A stretch of 64,000 nt of DNA from assembly GCA_031772625.1 (NCBI GenBank), contig CM062811.1, forward strand, positions 647,974,606 to 648,038,605, given 5' to 3'. The number at the start of each line of letters is the position of its first letter. The first letter of the stretch is position 1. Origin of the DNA: Pinus tabuliformis. Its lineage: Eukaryota > Streptophyta > Pinopsida > Pinales > Pinaceae. The position numbers and the translations under genes were made by a program. Below, in pieces: positions 1 through 11,776 of this stretch. The notes beneath the pieces are model-generated. The model was not told where the DNA came from. It saw nothing but the letters and a program-made list of their open reading frames with translations, and did no database searches.

Positions 1-142
1 CATATAGTTTACAATTCAAAATATGCTAAATTTCGCATAACGTCAAAGGTACAGATGGCGAGAAACCTCTAATACGCAGATTCTATTAACATTGAAAATA
101 TATATTAACCGACATCAAAGAACTCCGTGAGGGTTTCTGCTG

Positions 143-511
143 TCAGACATCGAGCTCAAATTCTTCTCCAGTGGCTGCGAATTTGTTGACAAGGGCAAGG
201 GCATTACTGATTAATTTACTCACTTTCTGCACGCGGGGCGTGACCATGGCCTTAACCCTCCCACTGGCAGGCTGAAAGCCGTCGAGATAGGAGTCCTCGT
301 TGGTGAGCGCCGCGCTCATCCACGTTTCCACGTTGCTCATCTGAGCCTTGAACGTGTTACGCCTCAAGTGCTTCAGCTCCACCAGAGATTGATGAATCTG
401 GCCCGTGGTGTCCCCGAAATCCTCAATACAATACACAGTTCGAGGGTTTGCATGATTATCGGATGGATCAAACCCTTGATTGGGCCTCTTGACGCATTTC
501 CCTCCCCACAA
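143..511 (-). pseudogene. PMEI/invertase-inhibitor domain, C-terminal fragment (left copy)
   Basis: The 122-residue frame resembles the C-terminal part of a plant invertase/pectin methylesterase inhibitor domain. These are secreted four-helix proteins that block pectin methylesterase or invertase in the cell wall. Visible family features are the CIEDFGDTTGQIHQSL stretch, the ELKHLRRNTF helix, an ETWMSAALTNED segment, and a C-terminal VSKLISNALALVN helix. The signal peptide and N-terminal helices are missing, and the first residues (MWGGKCVKRPNQG) do not look like family sequence. The conserved cysteine before LDGF is tyrosine here (SYLDGF), whereas the copy at 31915-32283 keeps SCLDGF. It is probably a non-functional fragment. 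It could instead be the last exon of a longer gene, but I see no upstream exon. Confidence 0.75.
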
Positions 512-1211
512 ATTTATTACTTTTTAAAATACTTAAGTTAAATCAACACAATTAAATTTTATAGAGAGAAATTAAAAAAATTGAAATATAAATTGTTTTT
601 CTATTTTTTAATTAATTTTTAAAATTATTTTATTAAAAAATTTATAATTTTAAGTCGTTGAATTAACACAATATTTTACTAAACTAATTAATAAATATGT
701 AACATAAAATATATTTGAATTACTGAATCTATTAATATACTATTTATTGAATCAGTAAACTAACTAATAAATCAATTTTTGACAACTTTATCCTCTCCCG
801 GTGAAACTAATCCTCTCTCACATTGATAACTTTTTCATAAAGGGTATCATTATTTGCTTCATTAGATGTCACGAAGACAAAGTGAGAAAGGATACAGTTA
901 ATGGAACATATTTTCGATATTGGGGGAATGCCTTTTTATTAAACAATGGGTATTTTATGCTTTATGAGCATACTGAGAATGAGTGTTGTTATTTCTTCGC
1001 AGAGGCATTGCAGCTGATGTTACATCATAATTTATTCAACTCTCAGCTCAAACCCAGAGAAAATATCGATGTTTCTATGTCCAGGATTGAAACCGGAAAC
1101 CTTTCCGTCGAGATGCTTTTAATGAGTTTAATCAGGGAATCTTGTCATCATATTTTTCAATTCATTTATATTCCAAAGATGCATCACATTTTGTTGGCCC
1201 AATCAAGGGTT
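471..1211. repeat. 16-bp inverted repeat pair flanking the divergent region
   Basis: AACCCTTGATTGGGCC at 471-486 is exactly reverse-complementary to 1196-1211. One copy lies at the degenerate start of the PMEI fragment and the other at the end of the unknown ORF. The same pair exists in the right arm. It may be a rearrangement scar or chance. Confidence 0.6.
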
Positions 1212-1220
1212 GCCTCATAA
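801..1220 (+). CDS. Unrecognised 139-residue ORF (left copy)
   Basis: The open frame begins MKLILSHIDNFF and ends LLAQSRVAS. It is hydrophobic and rich in His, Ile, Leu and Phe, with no domain I recognise. It is retained in both arms of the inverted duplication with a single residue change (CCYFF here, CCSFF at 31207-31626), but the arms are too similar for that to show selection. It is divergent to the PMEI fragment across about 290 bp of AT-rich DNA. It may be an exon of a decayed gene or a chance frame; there is no independent support for translation. Confidence 0.25.
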   Translation: MKLILSHIDNFFIKGIIICFIRCHEDKVRKDTVNGTYFRYWGNAFLLNNGYFMLYEHTENECCYFFAEALQLMLHHNLFNSQLKPRENIDVSMSRIETGNLSVEMLLMSLIRESCHHIFQFIYIPKMHHILLAQSRVAS

Positions 1221-1682
1221 ATGGATTTAGATTTTGTAGTGTCTTTGACTAATTCTACTTTTAGTCACTGCATACAAATCAAATGCGTTCAGAAGTCAAA
1301 TTTTAGTCAAATATCATATCAGAGCTTACTGGGCAGTCCAAGTACCAGTGGTAATTAGGCTGGGACTTGTATGACTGGTAACAATAAAAGGTCAAAATTA
1401 TAATGTATTGTAACAATGGTGACAGCAATTAAAGTTTGGCATTCTCATCAATTGTATATAGTTGTATAACTAAAACCAGAAATAACGTGAGCCTGTTAAT
1501 TCCATCTAATTGATTGCGTTTAGAAACTCTCTATACACGATTTCATTGAGTATACTATTCTACTTTAGTTTGCTTGAGGTCACTTTTTCTTTTTAAGATT
1601 TGTTTTATGTAAGAATTTTTCAACAGAGTTCATCATTCTCATACTTGTCTCACTACTTATGGAGAGCCTGCCATAATCATTC

Positions 1683-2051
1683 TCTATTTTATCATGTCCT
1701 TTTATTCCTAAGCCTTGCTATTATATTTTGCAGTTTATTTTTATTTCGAAAGAGATTTTTGAGTCTAGAAAAGCACATACGATTTAAATTGTTATACTCT
1801 GATAAGCTTTGTTATTGCGTTTTGAACTTTATTTTTATTTCTAAAACGGTTTTTGAACAGCTATAAACTGATACGCTGTGCTTGTGGAATGTAGCATGCA
1901 TTTTTTAAATTTCTTTAAATAATTTGTTAGCTGTGTCTGAAAATAATAGTATTTTTGTTGTGCCGGAAAGTAGATTCACGGCAGGTAGGTAGATTTTCCC
2001 AACGGATGAAAGTTTCAAATTTTATCATGAAACTAATTAATCTAAATTACA
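1683..2051. other. Non-duplicated AT-rich spacer
   Basis: This segment interrupts the inverted-duplication homology. It contains an 88-codon frame (1600-1866) that runs across the homology edge and looks like chance. No gene or element is recognised. Confidence 0.6.
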
Positions 2052-2173
2052 AATGGAAATAGGAAGAAATGAGAGTTGACATTATTTACATTAAATATTA
2101 ACACTTTAGATATTCAGACTAAAATCAGTTGATGAAAGCACTTACAGACTTTGTCCTTGCCGGATGTGCAACA
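2052..2173. repeat. 122-bp block shared in inverse with 29666-29788
   Basis: The block begins ATGGAAATAGGAAG and ends GGATGTGCAACAGT. Its reverse complement lies at 29666-29788. It is the last piece of the inverted duplication. Here it lies about 110 bp upstream of the six-exon gene; the other copy lies about 380 bp upstream of the HSPRO start codon, in the same orientation relative to the gene. It could be a shared 5' or promoter piece. Confidence 0.85.
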
Positions 2174-2280
2174 GTGACCACAAAAAAATAGATATGAATA
2201 TTGATTTTTATTTTAATGTGTTTTTATGATGTTTTTAACAACATTGTTGTTTACATATTCATTTATAAGGAAGTAAGAAA

Positions 2281-4132
2281 ATGGAGGAAATTAGACATGA
2301 ATGGGAGGTAACTATCAAAGGCACCAAGCAAGTGTTCACTTGTCTTGTTGGTGGCTGTGTGGGGAATTTGATTCGATCTAAGCTATCTGGCCTTAATCAT
2401 CATCGCGCTACCACCCACAATCTCCCACCAATTCCTCCACGTCACAGAGGTCGAGAAAGAGATGCAAATGCTACATGGGCGGTCAAATCAACAAGTGCAG
2501 TTAAAAGGCAAAATGCCAAAATACAATATGACTTAGATGCAAGGCTATGTCGTGCACGACAACAAGCATATAAAAGATTTGTCAATGAAGAAATTCTTTC
2601 AGCTGTAAGTATTTATAAGTATTTATTTGTATATGATTTTTTATTAATATTGTCAATGAAGAAATTCTTTCAGCTGTAAGTATTTATTAGTATTTATCTG
2701 TATATGTTTTCTATTAATATTAATTTATTGTTGTGGACTAAATTCATTGAAACTTATTTTCACAGTCAGTTGTTACATTTGATCAGCTTAATGACACTTC
2801 AGAGCAAAGGATTTGTGAAAAAATTCAACGTTGGGATCAGAGTCTACCTCGTAGACGCATGGAGAAAATGAAGCGCATAGATATTGCTTTAAAAGGGAAA
2901 GCAAGCACTGAGGTTCCCGATGATGTGGGGGAAGAAGGATCAGATGGGCACAGCCATATATTAAACTTTGATGAAACCAATCAGGACAATGACAACACAG
3001 TTGAGTCCATTTTTTTGCATATATTAATTTTTTAGACATTTTAACATTAAATAATATTTATATTTATTATAATTGTATACCAATTTCTCATTGTTATTGA
3101 TATGCATAGCCTAATCAACAAAATTCCCCAAATTCAAGCCACCAACCATTGCGACGCTCACCTAGATTTCAAGGTTTTCAAGGGGTTACTGGGCCAGTAA
3201 GTTTTTAATCCATATAACCTATTCCACCGAAAATATTAATATATAAATTGTTATGTTTTACCATAATGATGGGATGAGAAATGGATGTTCTGTATTATAT
3301 ATCATTATCTTTGATTTTTTTTATTATGTGCGTGTGTGTTATTTCTTATTTATGGTGCAGGTGTTCCCTTTGGAACCATCACAATCAATGAAAACCCCTT
3401 GTAGAAGCCTTAAGAAGAATGGAAATGAAATGGTTCAAATGCTACAACCATCTTCATGTCCAATGTCACAATGCAAGGTAAGACTATATTTATTTATACT
3501 CTTATAATTTTATCATATTTTTACATTTAATTCTTTTTGATTCACATACTTATATCTATGTATAATCTAATGTTCAGAGTAATGAATATACATCTCCTAA
3601 AACACCTTTCCACATGTATGATGGTGGACATGATACTCAGCAAAAATCACATTCTCCTCAACCATTGCGGCATTCACCTAGACTTCAAGATAAATTAAGA
3701 GAGGTAAGTTATATACTACATATCTTAGCTCATAATAACATTGACATATTTTTTTATGACTAGTTAATGCATTTTCTTTTCATATTCGTTACATGTTCAC
3801 CATATTCTCATTATATCTATATAGATTTTGATATTTATTGATAGCTAGTCAATGAAATGTCTTTTCATATTCGTTACATGGTCACCATATTTTCATTATA
3901 TCTATGTGGATTTTGATATTTATTGATAATGTTTTAATTTCCACAGAAAACAAAAAAGATAAATGTTGATGCTATGGTTAAAAGGACCAAAATCACGCCA
4001 AAGGACTTGAAAGCACGTGGGTTCAAGTCACGCAAACAATACATAGAGCATATATGCTCAACTAGCATTGCTCTCACTAAACCCACTAGGTTTGCTACTT
4101 TGAAGGCTAAACATTCCAGCAAGTTTAAATGA
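2281..4132 (+). CDS. Six-exon gene for an unrecognised CCHH zinc-finger-like protein
   Basis: My model is exons 2281-2604, 2766-2999, 3110-3196, 3361-3477, 3578-3703 and 3947-4132, giving 357 residues with a TGA stop at 4130. All introns are GT-AG. Exon lengths 324, 234, 87, 117, 126 and 186 are all multiples of three, so every intron is phase 0. The donor at 3000 (GTTGAG) is the weakest site. Exon 1 has a possible zinc finger: Cys-X4-Cys in FTCLVGGCVG, then histidines in LNHHRATTHN, resembling a BED/C2H2 type. It is followed by a basic Arg-rich stretch (IPPRHRGRERDANAT). Exon 2 is basic, then acidic. Exons 3 and 5 each carry a QPLRxSPRxQ motif. The basic C-terminus (KITPKDLKARGFKSRKQ) suggests nuclear or nucleic-acid binding. 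Function is unknown. It may be a host gene or derived from a DNA transposon. The start codon is not certain. Confidence 0.6.
2581..2722 (+). repeat. 71-bp tandem duplication carrying a splice donor
   Basis: GTCAATGAAGAAATTCTTTC starts at 2581 and again at 2652. Each copy includes the end of exon 1 and a GTAAGT donor (2605 and 2676). Only the first donor keeps the frame open; reading to the second meets a TAA at 2677-2679. Confidence 0.85.
3757..3930 (+). repeat. About 85-bp tandem duplication in the last intron
   Basis: Two diverged copies start at about 3757 and 3842. Both contain CATATTCGTTACATG, then TCACCATATT, then GATTTTGATATTTATTGATA. Confidence 0.8.
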
Positions 4133-5189
4133 CTTAGGCTACAATAATATAACTTTAGCCATTGTTTTATCTATAAAGGGGCTACAAGGACAGTTTCAAT
4201 ATATGTAATCTTTGTATTCTTTAGACTTTTTAATACATCATTTTTTTTTCCAAAAATTGTTTCTAGGTGCTAAGTATGTCTTTAAAATGTCAACATCATA
4301 AAGATTTTAAATATATTTGCATGATATTCCTCTGAAGTACTGCCCTTCACTAGCTACGTTTGCCCTTATCTGTCCAACTTTATCCTAGCTGCTATCGCAT
4401 CAATCCAAGAAACAGTGAATCCGTGACTTTAAAGGCGAAATAATGCACACAAATATATACAAAGGAATAAAAACAGGATAATATATTCCTGAACGATTCA
4501 GTGCTCAGTCTCCTGGCATCCTTATCAAAGCATAATTAACAAAATCTAATGTTATTAATTATTAATGCAGTAAACCGCTCCAAGACGTCATTATCTCCAT
4601 ATGTGACCGCATTTCTGAGCACCCATTTCAATCATCCCTCTGCTCACGTAGATAGTTTCTGGTTATGTTAATAGGTGTGATAGGTCTTCATAATTTTAGT
4701 TTTAAAAAAGAAAAATAATAATGTTGTAGATTTCAACTATATATTTGTTAATTTTTAGTGGTGTATTTTAGAATAAGTTTTTCCAGAATTTCCATTCTTT
4801 AAAGAAAAATTATGAATGTTATAGATTTCAACGATATCTCTGTTTACATTAATCTAGTTATATGAATAGGTGTAGTTTAATTTAGTTATATGAATAGGTG
4901 TGATTTATTTCTACTTTAAATTTTTAGTGTTTTATTTGGTTTATTTTAGAATACATCTTTCAAAATTTTTATTTTTTAAAGAAAAAATATAAATACTTCA
5001 CAAAGATGTTGCAGATTTCAATCTTATCTTTCTTTTTCTTTCTTTTTTTCCCTTTTTTTTTCGTAGTTGGTTTTAGTGCAATTTTTTGGATTTTCTAGTG
5101 TGAAATCCGGTGGAAAAATCTGAGGTGAAATCTTGATTTGTGCTATTTAAACTAGTTTTTTTAACTGTATATAGGGACTCAGCACCCTA

Positions 5190-5376
5190 GAAAACCCCTA
5201 GGGCACTTCGTTTGCACAAGACTACCCATCTAGCTTGTGATTTCAATAAATTTCTGCTAGATTTTAGAGAAATTTGACGGAAAAAACCCTAGGGCACTGC
5301 TATTGCACAGGATTTACCATGAAGCTTGTGATTTCAATAAATTCCTCCTAGATTTTAGAGACATTTGATTAAAAAA
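5190..5376 (+). repeat. About 92-bp tandem duplication
   Basis: Two copies share CCCTAGGGCACT, a GCTTGTGATTTCAATAAATT block and TAGATTTTAGAGA. The copies differ at scattered sites. Confidence 0.8.
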
Positions 5377-6200
5377 ACCCACCATTTCCAAATTAAGGGG
5401 GGGTTCAAAATAAAGTAGGCCTATCTGATCTAGTGTCTCAGGTGATTGGGCCTTAATTTGTCATTTGGTGCCACTAATAAATGTGATGACAAGGAAGAAG
5501 GAAGTGATTCTCTTCATTCGATTTGGCCGAGGAGAACCACCTAGGGTCTTGTTATCTTTTCATTTAGTAGGTTGTTGAATATTCTATACAACCTGCTATG
5601 TCTGGCACACAGAACAAAGGCTTTTTGTCTCTAATTGTTTCGATGATATGGTAATTTTTCTTACCGTTTTTTATGCAGCCTTATACAGGTGCATTGGTCT
5701 TGGTATAGCTATCAATGTTTTCCCAACGTCATGGAAAATATGTCTTTTTGTATATGTTCACAACTAAAACAGGTGCATATAAACTCTGGTTATATGGTCG
5801 CTTTTAGGTCTATATATTTTTTGGCCGGCCCATCGGGAATTTTTTTCTTTGAGATCACACTTACACCTTGTTGGCTAGGTGGTGTAGTATTATGGTTATG
5901 CAGAACATATTGTACATTGAATATTGGCATATGTAAACTGGCTTTTTATAGTAAAAACATGTTTTTTCTTTCCTGAAAAAAAGACTAATGTTATGTTAGC
6001 ATCATCATGTCAATGCAATAACAACTAAGTTACTATTTCCTGCTACTTTTGTCCGTGAAATTTGAAATTCATCGGATTTCAAGATACATCGAACTATCAA
6101 TTCAAATTCGTCTTTTATATTTGGTTCATCTCATTTCCATTAATTAAACTCTTAAATTTACTCGTATTTTCACTATTTTAAAGGAGAATTTGTTGATATT

Positions 6201-6850
6201 TGTTTAATTCTTATAATTGTAGGAATGTATGGTTCAAATTATGCTTTATGGGTCGAGGATCAAAGGTTTTCTTCAATAGTTAAACTATTTTTTTGATATT
6301 GTTGCTCAAAAGGTTACATAGTAAGTCTCGCCCGAAGAGAAATTGGAATATTGTTGCAGTGGAAATTTGGATCAACTTGAATCACAATTTGTCCATTCAT
6401 ACATGCACCTGTATAAAGCATCTAATCTATGGTTTTGTAGATTGATAGATAACTTTGTGATGTGGACAACCTCGTTGAATCTCCAATTTATTCGCAACCC
6501 ATTAACACTCACGTACTTTATTTGTTTAATTCTTATAATTATAAAAATGTATGGTTTAAATTTATGCTTTATGGGTCGAGGATCACATGTTTTATGTAAT
6601 AGCTAAACTATTTCTTTGATATTGTTGCCTAAATTGTTACATCGTAAGTCTCGCCCAAAAAGAAATTGGAATATTGTTTCAGTGGAAATTGGGACTGACT
6701 TGAATTGCAATTTTTCCATTTATACATGCACCCACAATGTTATAACAAATATAAATAATCCAAACTATGGTTTTGTACATTGATGGATAGTTTTATGAGG
6801 TGGACAACCTCGATGAATCTCCAATTTATCCACAAGCCATTAATGTTTAC
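6201..6850 (+). repeat. 332-bp tandem duplication
   Basis: Copy 1 starts at 6201 (TGTTTAATTCTTATAATT) and copy 2 at 6533. Shared blocks include TTTATGGGTCGAGGATCA, GTAAGTCTCGCCC, AGAAATTGGAATATTGTT and GTGGACAACCTCG. The copies are clearly diverged and no coding is evident. Confidence 0.85.
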
Positions 6851-8387
6851 AATCAACTTATATATATTCCTAAGTTTGTTATAAAAATAAAATATAAAAA
6901 CTAATATAATATATTTCACTTATAAATTAATATTAATTTACATTTAATTTTTTTTTGTCTTTTTCTATGTGGTTTATGTTCTCGGAGATGAGTGACCACT
7001 ATGTTCACATAATAGTTGTAATAGGAAGATCTACTCAAAAGGATCACTTTCTGTTGACTCAATCACAAAGTCTAACCCCAGAGTATTGAGAGAAATCAAC
7101 TCATGACCTCTCAATAACAAAGATGCCTTAATTAGAGAAGCTCAACAAACTATATTAACCCTCAAAGCTATATAAAATCTATTTATATATACATAATTAA
7201 AATTTATATATTTTTATTATTTATAAAATTATATTAAATATATATCCTCTCAAATTTAGGCTAAATTTTTACTTTTAAAATTTTAATTAAATTACAATCT
7301 CACAAAAATTAGCTAAATTCCAATCTCACGAAAATTGAACTAAATGATTTATAATAATAACAGTGCACTACAATGTAATCATCAACTTTCATTGATTCCC
7401 ATCAAACCAATTATATTGGACCATTTCGGAATATTAAACATTGTTAATTTGCAAATATTCCAATCGCAAAATAATAATATGTAATTGATTCTTTATTTTC
7501 ACAATCACACAACATAATGGTTTTTTTAATATTCAACCATTAAAACTTATAATTCAAAATAAGCTAGCTTTGGCATAGTTTAATTATTAAGTTTCCAAAA
7601 GTATGAACTAGTTCTCACATTTGAACAAAGACTGCAAAGTAGCTATCTTTACTTAGTTTAAATATAGTTAAATTAGAGTAAAAAACAATAAAAACATATC
7701 ACTTTCTATTAATAAAAAGTACAATTAAAATAATGAGATATTTCATGATTGCATTATCTATAGCTACCCAGAGATAATACGAACTCTATTTATGAATGAT
7801 TTTTTTGTAAGCTTTAATATCATATTTGTTCATATTAATCTATTGTCTGTATAAAATTTTATGGAAAATTTATATTTTTTTCATCAAAAAGTAAAGGTGC
7901 CTTCTAAAAATGCTAACTTAGTTTAAATATAGTTAAATTAAAATATATGTTATTTGTTAAATATGTTATTTCTATTATTAATCCGTACTATATACATTAT
8001 TAAAGTAAAGGACAATAAAAGAAAGATTGCAATTGATAAATGTTTCATGGAATTTAAGGTTTTCATCACCAACACCATCCATGCATGTGAAGGGAAGATT
8101 ATGGATAGATGGAGAGGAAATTTTACAACAATCACACTTGGTTATTAATGTTAAATGGTGATAACTAATTTAATTTTGTGTTTTCCCCAACATCTAATTT
8201 TAGTTACAACTTTAATGTACTAAAAAAAACCATTAATAAAATAATGAAAATTATCTCCGCGTTATTGTTATTTTCTCCTTGCATTTAATAGAACTACTTC
8301 AACCAAAAGAAAAAACAAAAAACAAAACCTAAAGTTTAGAGGATCATTAGTTGTGGGTTTGTTATCGAGGTAGGATTCTCCTTAAAA

Positions 8388-8522
8388 CAAATAGTATCAA
8401 TATCCCAACGTTATAATGGGAGTTTTGTTCCAAAAATATCTCTTATCTTGGCCATAAAAACAAACAATATCAATGTCCAAGGTTATAACGGAAATTTTGT
8501 TCCAAATAATCTTAATCTTAGC
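8388..8522 (+). repeat. About 73-bp tandem duplication
   Basis: The two copies share AATATCAATGTCC-like, GTTATAA and TTTTGTTCCAAA blocks, with moderate divergence. Confidence 0.7.
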
Positions 8523-9149
8523 ATCATTACATCCTCGTTACAAATAAATTCAATTATTTAGAATTCATAATATTTGATAAGACTGAAACTATGCCCTAAC
8601 TCACTTATAAATAATGATTAATTACGTTAAATATTAATTCTTTCCAAAAACTAAAATATAAGAATTACAATTAAAAGATGTTGTTATTAGTTGAGATATA
8701 GTTCCTACTTTAAATTTATTTTTAAATAATAAAGTAAAGGTATAAAAGTTATAATTTTTTTATAAAAAGTTTATTTAGAAATTTTGTAAATTATTTATTT
8801 TTAATTATTAAAATAATTTTATAGAAAGTTTATTTAATTTTTTGTAAATTATATTTAAGCCTTGGGTTGGAAAAAATATAATAATTATTTTTTAATTAAT
8901 ATAAAAATTAATATTTAAAATATTAATATTTAATAAATCTTATTTTATTATAAAACTAAACAAGTTTTTTGTGTTATTGAAATTATGGATATGATTATGT
9001 ATATTATATATATGGATAAGTATTATGAAAGTAAGAGGTTTCTTAAAATTATTTTTCACTTTATTCAAAGTCACTTTTTGCTCAAGCTAAAATGACATAA
9101 TATTTAATGAAAAGTTTTGCCGTGATAAAGAAATATGAAGAAGAATAAA

Positions 9150-9385
9150 ACTAAGATATTATAATGATGAGATTAACTTGAATTTCTAAAATCAAAAGTC
9201 ATTCCTTGTCTTAATTAGTGTGAAGAGGAAAAAAAGGAAATTAAACATGTTAAAATATGAATTAACACTAAGATATTATAATGATGAGATTAATCAGAAT
9301 TTCTAAAATCAAAAGTATCTCCTTGTCTTAATTAGTGTGAAGAGGGAAAAAAAAAAGAAATTAAAAATGTTAAAATATGAATTAA
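9150..9385 (+). repeat. 117-bp tandem duplication
   Basis: ACTAAGATATTATAATGATG begins at 9150 and 9267. The copies remain alignable through CCTTGTCTTAATTAGTGTG and GTTAAAATATGAATTAA. Confidence 0.9.
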
Positions 9386-9948
9386 TTCCCAAAACATATT
9401 CAAATAAATATGTTTGTCACTTTTATGAATCTAAAAAGATAGAAGATCAAAAATATTCTCTCTTATAATATCCAACCTAGAATTAAAATTAAATCTACAT
9501 TTTAAAATATGTGTCATGCTACTCACATTCTTAATTTTTTAACTCAACAAAACTATGATGTTAATGGAATTTTTTGAATACTTTTTAGACAATCAACAAA
9601 AGTAAAATATTTTTAATACATTTTTAAGAATTAACAAAATTATGTTAATGTTGGAATATTTATGATAATTTTTAAACATGAAAATAAAATTGTAAAAAAT
9701 GAAATACCTTATTAATTTTTTTATTTTTTTTTTCAGATCTCATTTGTCATTATCATATTGTTTTAATATCAAACAAGGATAAACATGATTTAAAAAAATA
9801 AAGATAAATTAAAATAAGATTAAAAATAAATATAAATTTGAACTTACAAAATGTTAATTAATTTTTTAATATTTAACAATAAGGGGAAGGTTCGTTTAAA
9901 GTGTTCATGGAAATGTATCGATTAATCTTACGAGGTAAGCATGCTATA

Positions 9949-9969
9949 TGTGTGTGTGTGTGTGTGTGT
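9949..9969 (+). repeat. (TG)n microsatellite
   Basis: About ten TG units, followed by an AT-rich TAAAA repeat. Confidence 0.9.
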
Positions 9970-10640
9970 ATAAAATAAAATAAAATGTTTTGTGAAATGA
10001 GAAGTTCTAGATAAAGAGATCATATAATAGCATGCTTTAAAGCAAGTAAGTTCCTTATGATAAATGGAAGATCCCTAACTATAACCACTTCTATAAAAGA
10101 TAATGGTATCTAAAATCGATTAATTAATTGATACAATAAAGAGAATATGAAATATACTTTCAAAGTATTATATCAATTCAAGCCCTTGGTACATGGCTTA
10201 CATATATATAGCAATTGTAGAGAGTATTCATTATGTTGAAGCTCCGGTTATATCTCAATTTTACATTCATTTCAAGATTGATGATGGGATGTGTATTTCC
10301 ACTAGCATTAAAAGTATTTTTCCATATGCATGAGCTAAGTGTTATCACCACTTATGAAAGAAAGAGAAAATACAATAGAAATTATTTGTCTTTATTGTTT
10401 TTTATTTCAATTTAGCTATATTTAAACTAAAAGGCAGAACTAGCTACACTAGCGACTATGTAACACTTGTTTTTCATGTGTTATAATTTCTATAATAATA
10501 ATTTTTAAAACATTTTATTTATTTTTAATCATTTAAATTTGTATTTAAAACAATGTTTTCCGAACTTTGAATTCTTTTAAACATGGTTTTGTTTTTGTTG
10601 AAATTATTTTACGGGAGCATTGTTTAATTTTATGGTTATA

Positions 10641-11776
10641 TAAAGTCAATGTTCTTGATACTTCCCCTTGAGATTCACCCAAAAGTGCTTGGGAGGAGGT
10701 TAGAAGGTATAAGTTTGGACTATTTAAACCACTTTTAATCCTTTAGGCCTGCAATAAAATGATTTTCTACAAAGCTGAAAATTCATTATAAGGTCTTGGG
10801 GTCAAAACCCCTTGGGTACGCAACATAGAAATTTGTTTCAACAAAGAAATATATTTATAAAGGGTTGAAATAACTAAATCCATGCTATATTTTCAAGATA
10901 TAAACTTAATAAATAAATCTGAGCTAAACCAAGGCAAATAAAATATATTTGCTTGTAAAAGGGAGCTTTGTTGAGTGAAAATATGCAAATGAAAGTTTGC
11001 TACAGCTATATCTTCCTGCACATCTGCACACATAAACTAGATATACTCGTGTAAATGTGGCAAAATAATCTTAAAAATAGATATATCAATTCCTTGGCTG
11101 TGATAAATACTTAAGCTCTTTTTCTTCAAGGTTTACTAGCGCTATATATGATAGGTAAATTGCAGTAAGCTAGTAATAAAAATATAAAAGGAATTTTTTT
11201 AAAGAACTTTTAAATGATGAAATGGTTGAAGGGTGAGGTTTTACAGTTTCTGTTTAAGCTTACCAATTTGCAGAGTTGCGATCACAACCTTTTTTTTTTG
11301 TTGATTTTCCCTTTGAGACTAAAGATGAGTGGGGAGTTGGGGGCAAGATTATCCCCCTCTTTTAGCCTTGGACAACCTACAAGAAAATTCAACCACACTA
11401 AGAGGATCTACTCCTTTGAGATCCCCCAACTATAATAGCAACACTAGTGTCGATAGCTCACAAATGTGAAGGGAGATTCCCCCCTAAGAGAGCTTGTCCA
11501 ACACTTGGAAAAGAGTACTTTTGGCAACTAGCAAATTGTGAGGTGAAGACCTGGGCCTTGACCTCCCCTTCCACATGACCCTCTACAGACTGTTGTGATA
11601 CTATTGTGATAGCTTAAGTATACCTGCAACTTAGTCCTTAAAAGCACAAGATTGTAGGAAAAAACCAAGAAGAAAAGGCATAGAAGATCAACTCAATGCA
11701 TAAGAGAGTATTTTCACAAATAGTTTCTTTGTATTATCGCGTCAAAATCATCTCCTACTCAACAACATTTACTAGA
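10641..11776. other. Unclassified, GC-richer flank of the satellite
   Basis: Composition shifts from the AT-rich DNA before it, for example CTTCCCCTTGAGATTCACCC near 10660 and a run of short CCCC-containing stretches at 11330-11580. It resembles an eroded LTR or untranslated retroelement piece, but I recognise no protein, primer site or LTR pair. Confidence 0.3.

Larger units (their letters stand above)
1..1682. repeat. Left arm of a large inverted duplication
   Basis: This stretch is repeated in reverse complement at 30745-32426. Paired positions sum to about 32426-32427 along the whole arm, so there are almost no indels. The arms look about 99% identical by eye: the unknown ORF at 801-1220 differs by one residue in 139 and the PMEI fragment by three in 122. 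The arm begins at the window edge and may extend further left. Homology stops near 1682, skips about 370 bp here (about 955 bp in the other arm), and resumes at 2052-2173. It carries the PMEI fragment and an unknown ORF, arranged divergently. Confidence 0.93.
4133..10640. other. AT-rich intergenic region without a supported gene
   Basis: I find no convincing coding exon, RNA gene or intact element in this 6.5 kb. The frames present are 60-95 codons, hydrophobic or low-complexity, and look like chance. The local tandem duplications are listed separately. There is a (TG)10 run at 9949-9969. Confidence 0.6.

Noticed and set aside
1600..1866. 88-codon hydrophobic frame
   Set aside because: It crosses the edge of the inverted duplication, is AT-driven, and has no counterpart or family similarity.
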